The notes: a model not told the origin generated them from the letters alone. Counted from the first letter of the stretch, positions 11,051-21,867 are shown. The stretch: 64,000 bases of DNA from Trifolium pratense (GCF_020283565.1 NC_060065.1:38056409-38120408); one strand, 5' to 3'. Numbers and translations: made by a program.

Positions 11051-11287
11051 TAAAAAAAAACATTTCTTAGACGAATACTATTTTTTATTTTTTTACACAT
11101 CCTAGACCAATACTATTATAATATAATGTATGGTTGAGATATCAATTTGAGGGGGCCTATATTACTGTGTTTTTTTCTTCATATAGAAAAGGTACACGTG
11201 ATCTCGTGACGTTAACTTAATTGGCAGGATTATATATTTAGGAGGTTTGAGTTCAAATGCAGATCATCTCACTTATCCACCTTAAGG

Positions 11288-11663
11288 ACCCGATTGGTTC
11301 GAGGTGGATGGAGGAGAGGGAGTTGAGGGGGTAATCTTGACAAAAAAAAAAATTCATTTTATGAAATCATTTTTTCAAAAAAGAAAAACGTTTTTTATTC
11401 TTGAAAAAAAGAAACAAAATTTAAAAACAATTTTTTTAAAAATGTTCCCTCAAAATTTAAAATGTTCTATGAATTTAAAATATTCCTTTTGTCAATTTAA
11501 AACATTTTTTTTAACCAATCAAATCTCTCTAATAATTGAGATTTTTTTTTTCAAGAATAAAAAACTTTTTTTAAAAAAAAAATGATTTAATACAAAGAAA
11601 TATTTTTTTGTCAAGATTACCCCCCTCCCCTCCCCTCCATCTACCTCGAACTAATCGAATCTT
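11288..11663. mobile_element. Foldback/MITE
   Basis: The left end 'gattggttcgaggtggatgg' and the right end 'ccatctacctcgaactaatc' are inverted repeats of about 45 bp, continued by 'ggggtaatcttgac' and 'gtcaagattacccc'. The interior is poly-A/T-rich. The 93-codon plus-strand frame inside it is low complexity and not credible. Confidence 0.8.
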
Positions 11664-11864
11664 AAGGGTGAAATTTTTAGCAACTAAATTACTTAGAAAA
11701 AAAACACATTTTTCTTCCTAAATAGAACCACTTTTATTTTAACAATAGAACCACTTTCTTTTAATCGCTAAATACAACAGCTGTCATTTATAAAAGGAAA
11801 AATGGTAAGCATTTTCCAATTAAAATACATCTCCATTACGAGTTATTAATTTGTTATTAAGCTA

Positions 11865-12010
11865 CTCCATCACTCCTTAATTATAAGCAAAAATTTACTT
11901 TTATGATTCATTGAATAATTGATGTATCTGGTCTGTATTACGACCAAAATCATCACTTTTTCAATGAATCTGAAAAGTTGATTTTTGTATATAATTAAGG
12001 AGGAAATGAG
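11865..12010. mobile_element. Stowaway-like MITE
   Basis: The termini CTCCATCACTCCTTAATTAT and the inverse 'ataattaaggaggaaatgag' are flanked by TA. The interior pair 'attcattgaat..'/'caatgaatctg' extends the fold. About 12020-12150 downstream is a decayed SINE body ending 'ccggatactggtggtgaaaa'. Confidence 0.75.
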
Positions 12011-12426
12011 TAATTAAAAGTGGTGTGACTAAGATGATCCATTGCAATCAGGAGGGGTTAGAATTACTTAATGTCAGAACTAATCTTCAAACCAGATTAC
12101 GTGTAGTCCAGTAAACCGGATACTGGTGGTGAAAACTAAAAAAATTAAAAAATGAAATTATCAAAATCTCTTAGTAATCAAATTTAGAGATCCTCTAAAT
12201 TGACGGAGCACTCTAAATGTTAACTTCCAGTACAATTAATAGTTTTCTCTTAAGCAGGTAGAATGATCAAATTCTTAGAGAAGCAGAAAACATGAAAACA
12301 AATAATAGTTTGCTCCAATGAACTTGCACAATCTTATTTTACTTGTTGAAACTGAATAACCCCTTCTTCAGTACTTCCACCTAACTTTGAATTTTGATGA
12401 AATCCAAAAAAAATATCAAAATAATA

Positions 12427-12571
12427 TTCCCTCCAAACTTATATATAAGAAACATTATACACTTTTTAGATTGATCTACCTAGACAATAATATAGTCTAA
12501 AATCTAAATACATAAATTCTACTATGAATCTAAAAAGTGATATGTTTCTTTTATATAGCACCGGAGGAAAT
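12427..12571. mobile_element. Stowaway-like MITE
   Basis: Left 'tccctccaaacttatata' and right 'tatatagcaccggaggaaa' form terminal inverted repeats; internal 'gaaacattatacactttttag' pairs with 'ctaaaaagtgatatgtttc'. About 145 bp. It lies some 400 bp upstream of the lipid transfer protein TATA box. Confidence 0.75.
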
Positions 12572-12618
12572 ATATTTCTTCTTTATTGCAGTGCACCACA
12601 TTCACCCAATTAATACAA

Positions 12619-12666
<48 letters not shown>

Positions 12667-12967
12667 TTAATTTTAGTCCCTTCACTTATGGTATTTTTTT
12701 AGTTTTATTTTCTCTAATTATTTTTAGGTTTAGTCCATACAAAATTTAAAACTATTATTTAGTCTCTGACGTCATATGTAACCCAATATAATCAGTCACG
12801 TTGTACCGTATGGCGTCATATCTAACAATTTTTGAGTTTGTTGGATTAAATTCAAACAAAAATATCGTACAGAGACTTAAAAAAAAATTGTGATTGTGAG
12901 ACTATAATCACATTTATACCATAAAAAAACTACTTTACTTGCAAATTTTAGCTTCCTCTAAAACTCC
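12572..12967. other. Upstream region of the lipid transfer protein gene
   Basis: It contains a (TAA)n microsatellite at 12617-12667. About 12670-12940 begins and ends with inverted motifs ('cttatggtatttttttagt' and 'ttataccataaaaaaacta'), probably an old TIR element. This transposon-derived DNA forms most of the proximal promoter. Confidence 0.5.
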
Positions 12968-12974
12968 TATAAAT
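12968..12974 (+). promoter_or_regulatory. TATA box of the lipid transfer protein gene
   Basis: TATAAAT lies 62 bp upstream of the chosen ATG at 13030, predicting transcription start near 13000. It overlaps the upstream in-frame ATG at 12973, which therefore cannot be the translation start. Confidence 0.75.
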
Positions 12975-13029
12975 GGTGAAAAATAACAAATACAAATGCA
13001 CATCAATTTCACATATTCTTTTAGTAACC

Positions 13030-14145
13030 ATGAAATCATCTTCAATAACATTTGTTGCTCTTGTTCTTCTCATCCTTGTAGCATCAAAATCAGAGGCTGC
13101 AATTTCATGCAGTGATGTGATTAAGAATTTGAAACCTTGTGTTAGCTACTTGGTTAGTGGAAGTGGACAACCACCAGCTGCATGTTGCTCTGGAGCTAAA
13201 GCTCTTGCCTCTGCTACATCAACTTCAGAGGATAAAAAAACTGCTTGCAACTGCATCAAATCCACTTCTAAGAGTGTTAAAATTAACTCACAATTGGCTC
13301 GAGCTCTTCCAGGAAACTGTGGAATTAGCACTCCAATCAATATCTCCCCAGATGCTGATTGTTCCAAGTAAAAATCTTAAATTACATGCTTCACAAATAT
13401 GTTTTTATTATTATGTTAATAGACTATTTTTTTTTGTCCGGTATCTTATTAGTTAGAATTTAATTTGACTTATTAAAGTGAATAAGTGGGAAAAGTCGTT
13501 ATTCGAACCTCAAATCCCACATAGAACAATCGGCTTGTAAGGTGGGGATTATTTCTTATTTATAAACTCTTGTTCAGGCTAATTAACATTCGATGTGAGA
13601 CTTCTTAACACATCCCCTGACGCCCAATGAGCTTGGTGCGTGGATATAAATTGTGGGTTGCCCGAAAACAGGCAGCCCAATGGATCTTAGAGTCTTTGAT
13701 ACCATCTTAGAATTGGGTATTGACCTAACTCAACCCTACAAAATCGGCTTGTAAAGTGATGATTGCTTCTTACTTATAAACTCCTGTTCAGGCGAATTTT
13801 CATCCGATGTGGAACTTTTTAACGGTCTTTATCAACTGAGTTATGCATGCTAACAAAAATTAATTTCTAAGTTAGCAACAAAAAATCAATAATTTTAATG
13901 GAAAATTGGTTTGTCTCTCAATTGAACGATTTTAAAAATAAAACTCAGATTTTTTAAGTGTATCGTTATTTTTTAATATATATATAATATAGTTACTAAC
14001 TCTACCAATACTAAAATGATTAATTAAACATATATTTTGTTCCTCTCATGTTTTGCTTTGCCAATTATTGGTTTCCATTTTAACAAATTTTCAAACTAAT
14101 ATATGATTTTTGTTTTGTTGCTGTATCTTTTGCAGGATCGGTTAA
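13030..14145 (+). CDS. Non-specific lipid transfer protein, type 1
   Basis: Exons are 13030-13367 and 14136-14145, coding 115 residues. The junction (TTCCAA|GTAAAA to TTGCAG|GATCGG) gives a C-terminus ..DCSKIG. A hydrophobic signal peptide (residues 1-23, cleavage after SEA) precedes a mature chain of about 92 residues with the eight-cysteine pattern C..C..CC..CxC..C..C that forms four disulphides around a lipid-binding tunnel. These small secreted proteins bind fatty acids and other lipids in the cell wall and cuticle. A phase-2 intron a few codons before the stop is typical of type-1 genes. The intron (768 bp) is enlarged by an antisense TRIM. The in-frame ATG at 12973 is rejected because it overlaps the TATA box. 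The type-specific ligand and tissue cannot be told from sequence. Confidence 0.93.
13510..13823 (-). mobile_element. TRIM retroelement inside the lipid transfer protein intron
   Basis: On the minus strand a 5' LTR begins near 13823 (GTTAAAAAGTTCCACATCGG) and a degenerate primer site TGGTATCAAAGAC lies at about 13704-13692. The second LTR begins TGTTAAGAAG at 13610 and is truncated at its far end. It is the same family as the 9.4-kb copy. Antisense orientation within an intron usually avoids the element's own processing signals. Confidence 0.75.
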
Positions 14146-14746
14146 TTGAAACTTGGAAGTTGGAATTGGAGGACCATGTTGAACATTTTTCTGCAACTAT
14201 ATGTATCGGGAATATTATATATTTTGTACTAATAAATATATAGTAATCTACTTATGTGGATTTCTGTATTATGTTTATGATTGTGATTCTTCAATACGTT
14301 GTACGAATGTTGTTCACAATTTCATAAATATTTGTTCTTTTTCTATAGTAAGAATTATTCTTTTAAAACCATAACTTAATTTGAAATATTAATTTAGTTT
14401 TTTAATTTTTTGTGATATTTTAGTTTTTTCCTATATTTGGGTATAGATTTCAAGTTTTAAATTTATGATTTTTTTTCTATGCACTCTTAATCATAAATAT
14501 ATGTTATGTTTCAAAAGAAAACAATAAATTTGAAGCTTAAAAAATCATATGCAAATGTGTCAAAACAAAAAAAAATCATATGCAAATATGGATGAAAAGC
14601 AAAAAATAACAAAAAAATGGTAAAAAACCAAAACATTTTTGTCCATCACTAAACTACAACACAACTTTTTGTTCCAAGTACAAGTTGTCTAAAGTATTAA
14701 AATATCATTTTTTTTAGTTAATTTTTTGAGATTCTAATGTGTAGAC
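14146..14746. other. 3' region of the lipid transfer protein gene and spacer
   Basis: The transcribed 3' UTR should occupy about 14146-14330 (AATAAA-like 'aataaatata' near 14231). The rest is A+T-rich with no gene. Confidence 0.4.
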
Positions 14747-15042
14747 TAGAGCTGTCAAAATGGGCTAGCCCGAATGGGCCGGCCCGTCAAGCCCAATTTT
14801 TTCCCGGGCTCGGGCATTGAAAATCCTAGCCCGAATTATTTCCGGGCTTTTTAGCCCGGCCCGACAAAGCCCGATTAAAATATGGGCTAGCCCGAATGGG
14901 CCGTGGGCGGCCCGCAAGCCCGAAAAAATTAAAATTAAAAAAATGAAATAAAATAAAATATAAATATAAATAATTTGTTTTGGATGATTTGAAATTAGTT
15001 TGTAATATAAATTATAAAACACCGTCCGTTACTTAAGTAGCA

Positions 15043-15477
15043 GACGAGTAAAAATAGGGCACCCAAGAAACTCGTAGGTAGCGGATGAGTAAAAATAGGT
15101 CGTGCGAGAAACTCGTACGTAGTGGATGAAAAAAATAGGGCGCGCGAGAAACTCGTACGTAGCGGATGAGTAAAAATAGGGCGCGCGAGAAAGTCGTAGG
15201 TAGTGGATGAGTAAAAATATGACGCATGAGAAACTCGTAAGTAGCGGATGCGTAAAAATAGGGCGCGAGAAACTCGTACGTAGTGGATGAATAAAAATAG
15301 GGCGCTTGAGAAACTCGTACGTAGCGGAAGAGTAAAAATAGGGCGCGCGAGAAAGTCGTAGGTAGCGGATGAGTAAAAATATGATGCGCGAGAAACTCGT
15401 AGGTAGTGGATGAGTAAAAATATGGCGCGTGAGAAACTCGTAGATAGGGGATGAGTAAAAATATGGCGCGCGAGAAT
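15043..15477. repeat. About 41-bp minisatellite
   Basis: About ten to eleven imperfect copies of a unit containing 'ggatgagtaaaaatagg', 'gcgcgcgagaaa' and 'ctcgtaggtagc'. Single-base variants are scattered and one unit is shorter. One further copy lies beyond the TA run (15556-15590). The 197-codon minus-strand frame across it is the repeat read through and is not a gene. Confidence 0.92.

Positions 15478-15555
<78 letters not shown>
15478..15555. repeat. (TA)n microsatellite
   Basis: About 78 bp of uninterrupted TA interrupts the minisatellite. Confidence 0.95.
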
Positions 15556-15557
<2 letters not shown>

Positions 15558-15814
15558 CGGATGAGTAAAAAATAGGACGCGCGAGAGTTATTAATGTTAT
15601 TTACATGGTTGAGTTTGAGCACTAAAAGTAAAAAAAAAAAAAAAAAACGGGCCGGCCCGAAAGCCCGACTACCCGTACCGGGCCAGGCTCGGGCACTAAT
15701 TTTGGTAGCCCGTTTTTTATCCGGGCTTTTTAGCCCGGCCCGACAAAACCCGGAGCCCGACCGGGCCGGCCCGAAATTGTCCGGGCCGCCCGTTTTGACA
15801 GCTCTAGTGTAGAT

Positions 15815-16265
15815 CTAGCTTTATAGACATAGTTATATTTTTCTATAATTTATTGATGCTTTTCAAAACATAATTATTTATATTGTCAAGAAAATATGTC
15901 AATTTTAATAAATAATGGTATGTATGAAAAATTAAGTTTGATTTATACACACGATAGCGCAATATGAATAGGCTGGAAGTTTAAACTCTGAATTCTCCAC
16001 TTTTGTAAACCTCAATTGTGAGTCGGGTCACTTGGCTACTTGACAAAAAATAAAAATAAATAGAGTTGAGTACATTTTTTTGTCCCTACTTAAAATAATT
16101 GAAATTTTGGTCCTTATTTTAAAATTTAGTTTTCTAAAACGTTAATGTCCACCCAACCATATTCCTTTTAGAAATTTTGATCCTCATTTTTCACTTAAGG
16201 GTTTCTCACATTGGGTTCAACGTCATTTATTGTTTTCCAAAAGTTAACTCTTCATATAAAAAAAA
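15815..16265. other. Intergenic, no gene seen
   Basis: It contains dispersed 'ttggtcct' and 'ttttggtcc' fragments of old TIR elements. No gene or intact element is supported. Confidence 0.35.
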
Positions 16266-16539
16266 AATGCTTAAATGCAGTTTTGGTCTACCAAGTTTCA
16301 CAATTGCTTGATTTTGGTCTCCATGTTTTAATTTCTTGATTTTAATCCCCTAAGTTTCACAATTGCTCGAGTTTAGCCCTCAAAGTTTCAATTGCTCGAT
16401 TTTTGCCCCCCAAGTTTACCTCATTTTGCATTTGCTAGCTCGCCGTTGAATTTTTTATTAAAAAAATTAAAATATAATAATATTTGCTTTTATAAAAATG
16501 TATTAAAAATTGTTTTTTTTAATAAAAGGTTTAATAATT

Positions 16540-17391
16540 GGGAGCCCCTAATATGGTCCCCATTTTCTTGGGTGCATTGGTAAACCTCTCAAATTGACTT
16601 GCTACAACAGGTATCTGTATTTTATTGGTCGATGGGTCCCACAAAAGCTAAGAAACAAAAAAGCTTATTTGTTAGGTGAGGAAGGTTAATTACATTTATG
16701 CCCTCGTATTTAAGCCTAAACTAGGTGAAAATCATCTTCAACCTCTATTATTTGCAGAAGGATGGGGAAGAAAAATTGGGTTTATCAAGTTATTTGAACC
16801 CGAAAATCAAACAATATCTCTATTGATGTCCTTATCATGTTTCCATCATCTTCAACCTCTATTTTATTGTTTATATGATAAATACATGCTTCTCTTTGTA
16901 AAATATCTTGTGTTTGGTTTTGCTCCAACAAATGGGCTAAAAGTGTTCACTTCCAAATTGGAGACCATCTAAGTAATTATCACTTTTTCAAGAACAACAT
17001 CATCAATTGTGATTCCGACGAACTCGAGTGGAAAGGTGTCTTCGTCGGCGAATCAATTGCTATTTTTCATTATTCCGATATTGAATACATCAGTTATGAT
17101 TTTGTCGGAGAACAAACCAAGGAAAACAACCATGGATCCTGCGTGAAGATGATTTTGAGACAATAGAGGATGAAGATGATTTTGATTTTTGACCTAGATG
17201 AGTTAGATCTAAATTTTAGTATAAGGATATAAAGGTAATCAACCACTCTCACTTAATAAAAAAATAAGCTTTTTATTTTTCAACTTTTGTGGGACCTAGT
17301 GACCAATAATATACAGATACCTATTGTAGTAGGTCAGTTGGAGAGGTTCACCGGTGGACCAAAAACAATGAGGGCCATATTAGGGGCTCCC
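16540..17391. mobile_element. Non-autonomous MULE with perfect 9-bp target duplication
   Basis: The termini GGGAGCCCCTAATATGG and its inverse begin inverted repeats of roughly 100 bp. TTAATAATT is duplicated exactly at 16531-16539 and 17392-17400. The neighbouring family copy has the uninterrupted sequence (about 17738 on, 'ggtttaataattatttttt'), an empty site that confirms the insertion. The interior includes an open stretch (about 16950-17165) that does not resemble the surrounding transposon sequence and might be captured host DNA. I do not recognise its product. Confidence 0.88.
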
Positions 17392-17458
17392 TTAATAATT
17401 ATTTTTTATTTTAAAAAAAAATTACAAAGTTTTTAAAAAATAGTTCATAATTTTTTTT

Positions 17459-18145
17459 TTGGGTTAAATGCAGTTTTGGCCCCCCACATTTCAATTGCTT
17501 GATTTTAACCCCCTAAGTTTCACAATTGCTTAATTTTAGCCCTCCAAGTTTCAATTGCTCGATTTTGGCCCCCCAAGTTTACCCCCTTTTGCATTTGTCA
17601 GCCCCCCATTGACTTTTTTGACTAAAAATTGTTTATGTGACATTTTTTAAAAATTAAAAATATGTTTTAAATAAAAAATAATAATAATATTTGCTTTTAT
17701 AAAAATGTATTAAAAATTGTTTTTTTAATAAAAGGTTTAATAATTATTTTTTATTTAAAAAAAAGTTTACAAAGTTTTTAAAAAATAGTTCATAAAATGT
17801 TTTTTTACTTTTTTATATAACAAAATTATTTTATAAACTACATATAATAAAAAATATATTTTATAATTTAGTTTTTAAAAAACAATTTGTAATTTATTTA
17901 TTTTTTTTTAAATACTTATTTAATTTTAAAATGCCACGTAACCAATTTTTAATCAAAATATTCAACGGGGGCTAGCAAATGCAAAAGGGGGTAAACTTGG
18001 GAGGCCAAAATCGAGCAATTGAAATTTGGAGGGCTAAAATCAAGCAATTGTGAAACTTAGGGGGTTAAAATCAAGCAATCGAAACGTGGGGGACCAAAAT
18101 CAAGCAATTGTGAAACTTGGGGGGCCAAAACTACAATTAAGCTTT
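17459..18145. mobile_element. Inner TIR element, same family as its host element
   Basis: The ends 'ttaaatgcagttttggcc' and 'ggccaaaactacaattaa' are inverted. It sits inside the outer element between 16266 and 18447 and carries the same 'cacaattgct' array and A+T-rich core. Confidence 0.75.
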
Positions 18146-18447
18146 TTTTTTTTACATTTTTATGTAACAAAATTATTTTATAAACTACATATAATAAAAA
18201 AAATTATAATTTAGTTTTTAAAAAACAATTTGTAATTTATTTATTTTTAAATACTTATTTAATTTTAAAATATCACATAAGCAAATTTTAGTCAAAAAAG
18301 TCAACAGGGGGCTAGCAAATGCAAAAGGGATAAACTTGAGGGGCCAAAATCGAGCAATTGAAACCTGAAAGGCTATAATCGAGCAATTGTGAAACTTAGG
18401 GGTTAAAATCAAGCAATTGAAATATGGGGGGCCAAAATCTCCATTTA

Positions 18448-19346
18448 ATATAGATCTATGTGTTATGTTCTTCTAAACTCAAAAATCTCCAAATTATAAT
18501 TAAACCTATAAATGATTTGTCAACAAATTTGGGATTTTTAAGAAAAAAAAATTCTGGAAATTAATTCCATAAATTTTCATATGCATCTTGTCACTTTATT
18601 ATTACTTTAGTGTATCAAATTGGAAAAGAACAAAAGGAAACCTAGCAACCCTTGCTCAATCATCTTGCTTCTACATGTATATCATAGCACTTCCAATCTT
18701 AATAATTTTTAGGGATAATGATATATTTAGGGTTTTTGAGTTTATAAGAACATAATATATAGATCTATATTATATGAAGGTGTATTGAGTTTCTTATTAT
18801 TATTTTTTTAATTTAAGGAAGAAATGAAGATAAGAAGAAATTGATCTTTTTTTGAATTTTTTTATTTTTTTAATAGAAATATTTTTTTAAAATAAATTAT
18901 CTAATGTGTGCCACATCATTATTTTTTAATAAAAAAATGAGAAAAATGACTAAAATGTTACAAATATATAAGATAAAGGACTTATATGTTATAAATAAAA
19001 GATAAAGAACCAAAGTGTTACAAATAAATAAAATAAATGACTTATGGTGTAATTTTGCATATTATAAATATGAATACCAAAAATTATTTAGAAAATATGC
19101 AAGTACATCTGAGTTGATTAAAAGAAGGACCAAAAGTTATGACACAACTCTTTTGTGTTTTTTTTTTTACTCGAGACAAGCGACCAAAAATTGCTGAAAT
19201 TTCTTATAAAGACCGGAAACAAAATTCGAGATATTTATAGGACCAAAAATTTATTTATTTTCAAAAATCAAATATTCAAAATAACATATTTTCAATGATT
19301 GTCTTCTTGTTGTCTTTTCACTTAGTTGTGGGTTTTTTTTCTTTTC
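18448..19346. other. Spacer; intron remnant next to the orphan RING exon
   Basis: The last 100 bp (about 19255-19346, 'aaatcaaatattcaaaataacat') match the intron upstream of exon 4 of the intact RING gene (25795-25854), so the copy here began within that intron. RING-coding exons are absent. The rest is A+T-rich. Confidence 0.5.
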
Positions 19347-19600
19347 AGTAATGGTTTATCCTGCTGTGTGAACGTAGCTCTTTGGGATGCAGTACGGTCC
19401 TTGTTTCCTCAGGAAGTTAAATCGCGGAAAGTAACAATTGATGCCTTAAACAGATCAAAAAATTCAAGTCCACAACCATATGAAAATTCTAGTTGTTCTT
19501 TGGATGACATTTTAGGTTATGCAAACATTGTGTTTCTAGGCATTATTGCTTGTTCATTGCCAGTCGTGGCATATATTGCACTAAGGGACGGACATGGGGA
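19347..19600 (+). pseudogene. Orphan last exon of a RING finger gene
   Basis: After a 3' splice site (TTTTCAG) the translation NGLSCCVNVALWDAVRSLFPQE and following residues parallel exon 4 of the intact gene at 25855-26143 (NGLSYCVNVALWNAVQFLFPQE). A C-terminal hydrophobic helix (YANIVFLGIIACSLPVVAYIAL) aligns with the membrane anchor of the intact protein. The zinc-binding exons are missing upstream and the frame runs into a (TA)n tract and then an unrelated inverted repeat. No stop or frameshift breaks the exon itself, so the duplication may be fairly young. Confidence 0.8.

Positions 19601-19601
<1 letters not shown>

Positions 19602-19635
<34 letters not shown>
19602..19635. repeat. (TA)n microsatellite at the RING/inverted-repeat junction
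   Basis: A short TA run separates the orphan RING exon from the start of the left palindrome arm. Confidence 0.85.
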
Positions 19636-19637
<2 letters not shown>

Positions 19638-21322
19638 GAAAAATGGAAGATCCATTTGCTGGAAGCCTGGAACACAATTTGCTTTTACTGAACAGCTTCA
19701 AGGACAACTTCCACTGCCAGCAAAGGAAGACCAAATGCTTCATGTGCATGCTCTTACAAGTATGGTTTTTCTCTCTTTTTTCAATCAATAGTACACCAAT
19801 TTTATTTTTTTACCTCATTACTAGAGTACATGCGGACCCATGTGTTTTGTCAATCACCGCCGCCACATTTCTCACACATAACGAGGTACAAGGTATTTTC
19901 ATTCTCTATTTTTCTGTTCAAACCATAGAAACCTAAGACTCGATGATTTTGTTATAGAAAAATTCTTCTGAGAAACCCAAAGCTTACTGTGCAACCAGAA
20001 CAGCCAATGCAACCCCAACCAGCACCGCCAGTGCAACCCCAGCCAGAACAGCCTACTGTGCAACCCCGGCCAGAACAACCAGTGCAATCCCAGCCAGAAC
20101 ATCCTACTGTGCAACCAGAACAGCCTACTGTGCAACCAGAAATGGTTGACATCAGGACCCCTGTGTTCAGTCACAAGGCCTTCATGTTGAACACGGTCAG
20201 CAGCAAGTTGAAACATGAACTTTCCAGCATTTAGGCGAATATCAATATTAGATCGAACTACTTGAATAGGTAATGGTTGTTCGTAGTTGGCTGAAATGTA
20301 TAGATGGTACAAATACTCAAAATTTGAGTATATTGTAGTTCATGCTAAAAAGGTAAGAGTGTCTAACGGCAGAGGTTGCGTGGCCTGTTCTGACTAAGTA
20401 ACTGCCTCTGCTTGCTGAGTAACTTCCTCTGCTTGCTGGGGTTGCACGGGCTGTTCTGGCTGCACAGTGCAACCATAACAGCCCGTGCAACTCCAGCAAG
20501 CAGAGGCAATTACTCAACAAACCAGTTACTCAGGCAGAACAGGTCGCGCAACCCTGCCGTTAGACACTCTTACCTTTTCAGCATGGCGTACAATATACTC
20601 AAATTTTGAGTATTTGTACCGTTTATACATTTCAGCCAGCTACGAACAACCATTACCTATTCAAGCAGTTCGATCTAATATTGATATTCGCCTAAATGCT
20701 GGAAAGTTCATGTTTCAACTTGTTGCTGACCGTGTTCAACATGAAGGCCTTGTGACCGAACACAGGGGTCCTGATGTCAACCATTTCTGGTTGCATAGTA
20801 GGCTGTTCTGGTTGCACAGTAGGATGTTCTGGCTGGGATTGCACTGGTTGTTCTGGCCGGGATTGCACAGTAGGCTGTTCTGGCTGGGGTTGCACTGGCG
20901 GTGCTGGCTGGGGTTGCATTGGCTGTTCTGGTTGCACAGTAAGCTTTGGGTTTCTCAGAAGAATTTTTCTATAACAAAATCATCGAGTCTTAGGTTTCTA
21001 TGGTTTGAACAGAAAAATAAAAAATAGAGAATGAAAATACCTTGTACCTCATGTGTGAGAAATGTGGCGGCGGTGATTGACAAAACACATGGGTCCGCAT
21101 GTACTCTAGTAATGAGGTAAAAAAATAAAATTTGTGTACTATTGATTGAAAAATGAATGAAAAAAGAGAGAAAAACCATACTTGTAAGAGCATGCAAAGG
21201 AAGCATTTGGTCTTCCTTTGCTGGCAGTGGCAGTGGAAGCTGTGGTGGAAGTTGTCCTTGCAGCTGTTCAGTAAAAGCAAATTGTGTTCCAGGCTTACAG
21301 CAAATGGATCTTCCATTTTTTT
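19636..21322. repeat. 1.7-kb near-perfect inverted repeat (palindrome)
   Basis: The left arm (19636-20465) and right arm (about 20467-21322) are inverted copies with almost no spacer; the centre is near 20466 in 'ggctgcacagtgcaacc'. Arms differ by small indels (for example extra 'cacagcttccactgcc' copies in the right arm) and scattered substitutions. Each arm carries exon-like blocks: one reading PGTQFAFTEQLQGQLPL, one of short Gln/Pro/Glu repeats (QPEQPTVQP type), and on the other strand PIQAVRSNIDIRLNAGKFMF. I do not recognise the parent gene. A transcript would fold into a long hairpin. Confidence 0.9.
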
Positions 21323-21774
21323 AAGGAAAGTCAAAATAGGAAAGAAAAAAAAACAGGTGTCAAAGCTATGAGACATGCCACATAAGAAAGTAGCTTTCAT
21401 TAAATGACAAAAATTTAGCTCTTTTGGGTAATATTTTCAAATTTCAAAAGAAAGGAGTTATTTATAACTAATGACAAAGAGCATAACACTTCCTTATGAG
21501 GTATTTTATTTTTACTTATTTTCTTTATGACTTTAGTCATTATTGAAATCTATTGATTCTTTGTTCATTTCTTAAAACAAAAAAAAATGATTTAGATTCG
21601 TATGCTCACTTTTATTGAAAAGGGACTAAATATGCATCTATTTGGAACTTTGCTCAAAGCTCCATTTTGGAGAGAGTAGTTTAATTACATGGCTTATAGT
21701 TTATTATACTCTGGAACTTTGGTCAAGGCTCAGTTTATTTATACATGACCTACAATGAAAACCTTTCCTACCAA
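21323..21774. other. Spacer between palindrome and tandem repeats
   Basis: A+T-rich with no supported gene. Relative to the candidate minus-strand exon at 22.3-22.6 kb it would be intron. Confidence 0.35.
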
Positions 21775-21791
21775 CCTACCTACCTATCTAC

Positions 21792-21843
<52 letters not shown>
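21775..21843. repeat. (CTAT)n microsatellite
   Basis: A tetranucleotide run starts with imperfect CTAC units and continues as about 15 clean CTAT units. Confidence 0.95.
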
Positions 21844-21867
21844 GACTTTGTTCTTCAAATTACTACT

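Larger units (their letters stand above)
14747..15806. mobile_element. Non-autonomous hAT element with internal minisatellite
   Basis: The termini TAGAGCTGTCAAAA and TTTTGACAGCTCTA are perfect inverted repeats followed by long GC-rich subterminal repeats (GGGCCGGCCCG blocks). The flanks GTGTAGAC (14739-14746) and GTGTAGAT (15807-15814) are an 8-bp target duplication with one mismatch, as expected for hAT. There is no transposase. The interior is almost entirely a minisatellite followed by a (TA)n run. Its subterminal motif family also occurs at 27.0 and 44.0 kb. Confidence 0.88.
16266..18447. mobile_element. Outer TIR element of a nested stack
   Basis: The left end 'ttaaatgcagttttggtc', followed by repeated 'tttcacaattgct' blocks, is matched in inverse at the right (18310-18447: 'gggggctagcaaatgcaaaa', 'gagcaattgtgaaac', 'gggggccaaaat'). 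The element is interrupted by a MULE (16540-17391) and a second copy of its own family (17459-18145). A related copy lies at 53.3 kb. No transposase is seen. Confidence 0.75.

Noticed and set aside
11304..11585. 93-codon plus-strand frame
   Set aside because: Low-complexity Lys/Phe translation of the A/T core of a foldback element.
12973..13029. Extended N-terminus for the lipid transfer protein
   Set aside because: The upstream ATG lies in the TATA box, and the signal peptide begins at the ATG at 13030.
13146..13367. 73-codon antisense frame in the lipid transfer protein exon
   Set aside because: Shadow of the eight-cysteine coding exon on the other strand.
15043..15477. CRISPR-like array
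   Set aside because: The units are adjacent and similar throughout, with no unique spacers, and the genome is a plant.
15029..15622. 197-codon minus-strand open frame
   Set aside because: It is the translation of the 41-bp minisatellite and the TA run inside a hAT element; no domain and no gene structure.
19899..21027. Several 66-180 codon frames (WLHSRLFWLH and QPEQP types) in the palindrome
   Set aside because: They are the same short repeat read in different frames and strands; none has a start, domain and splice structure that agree.
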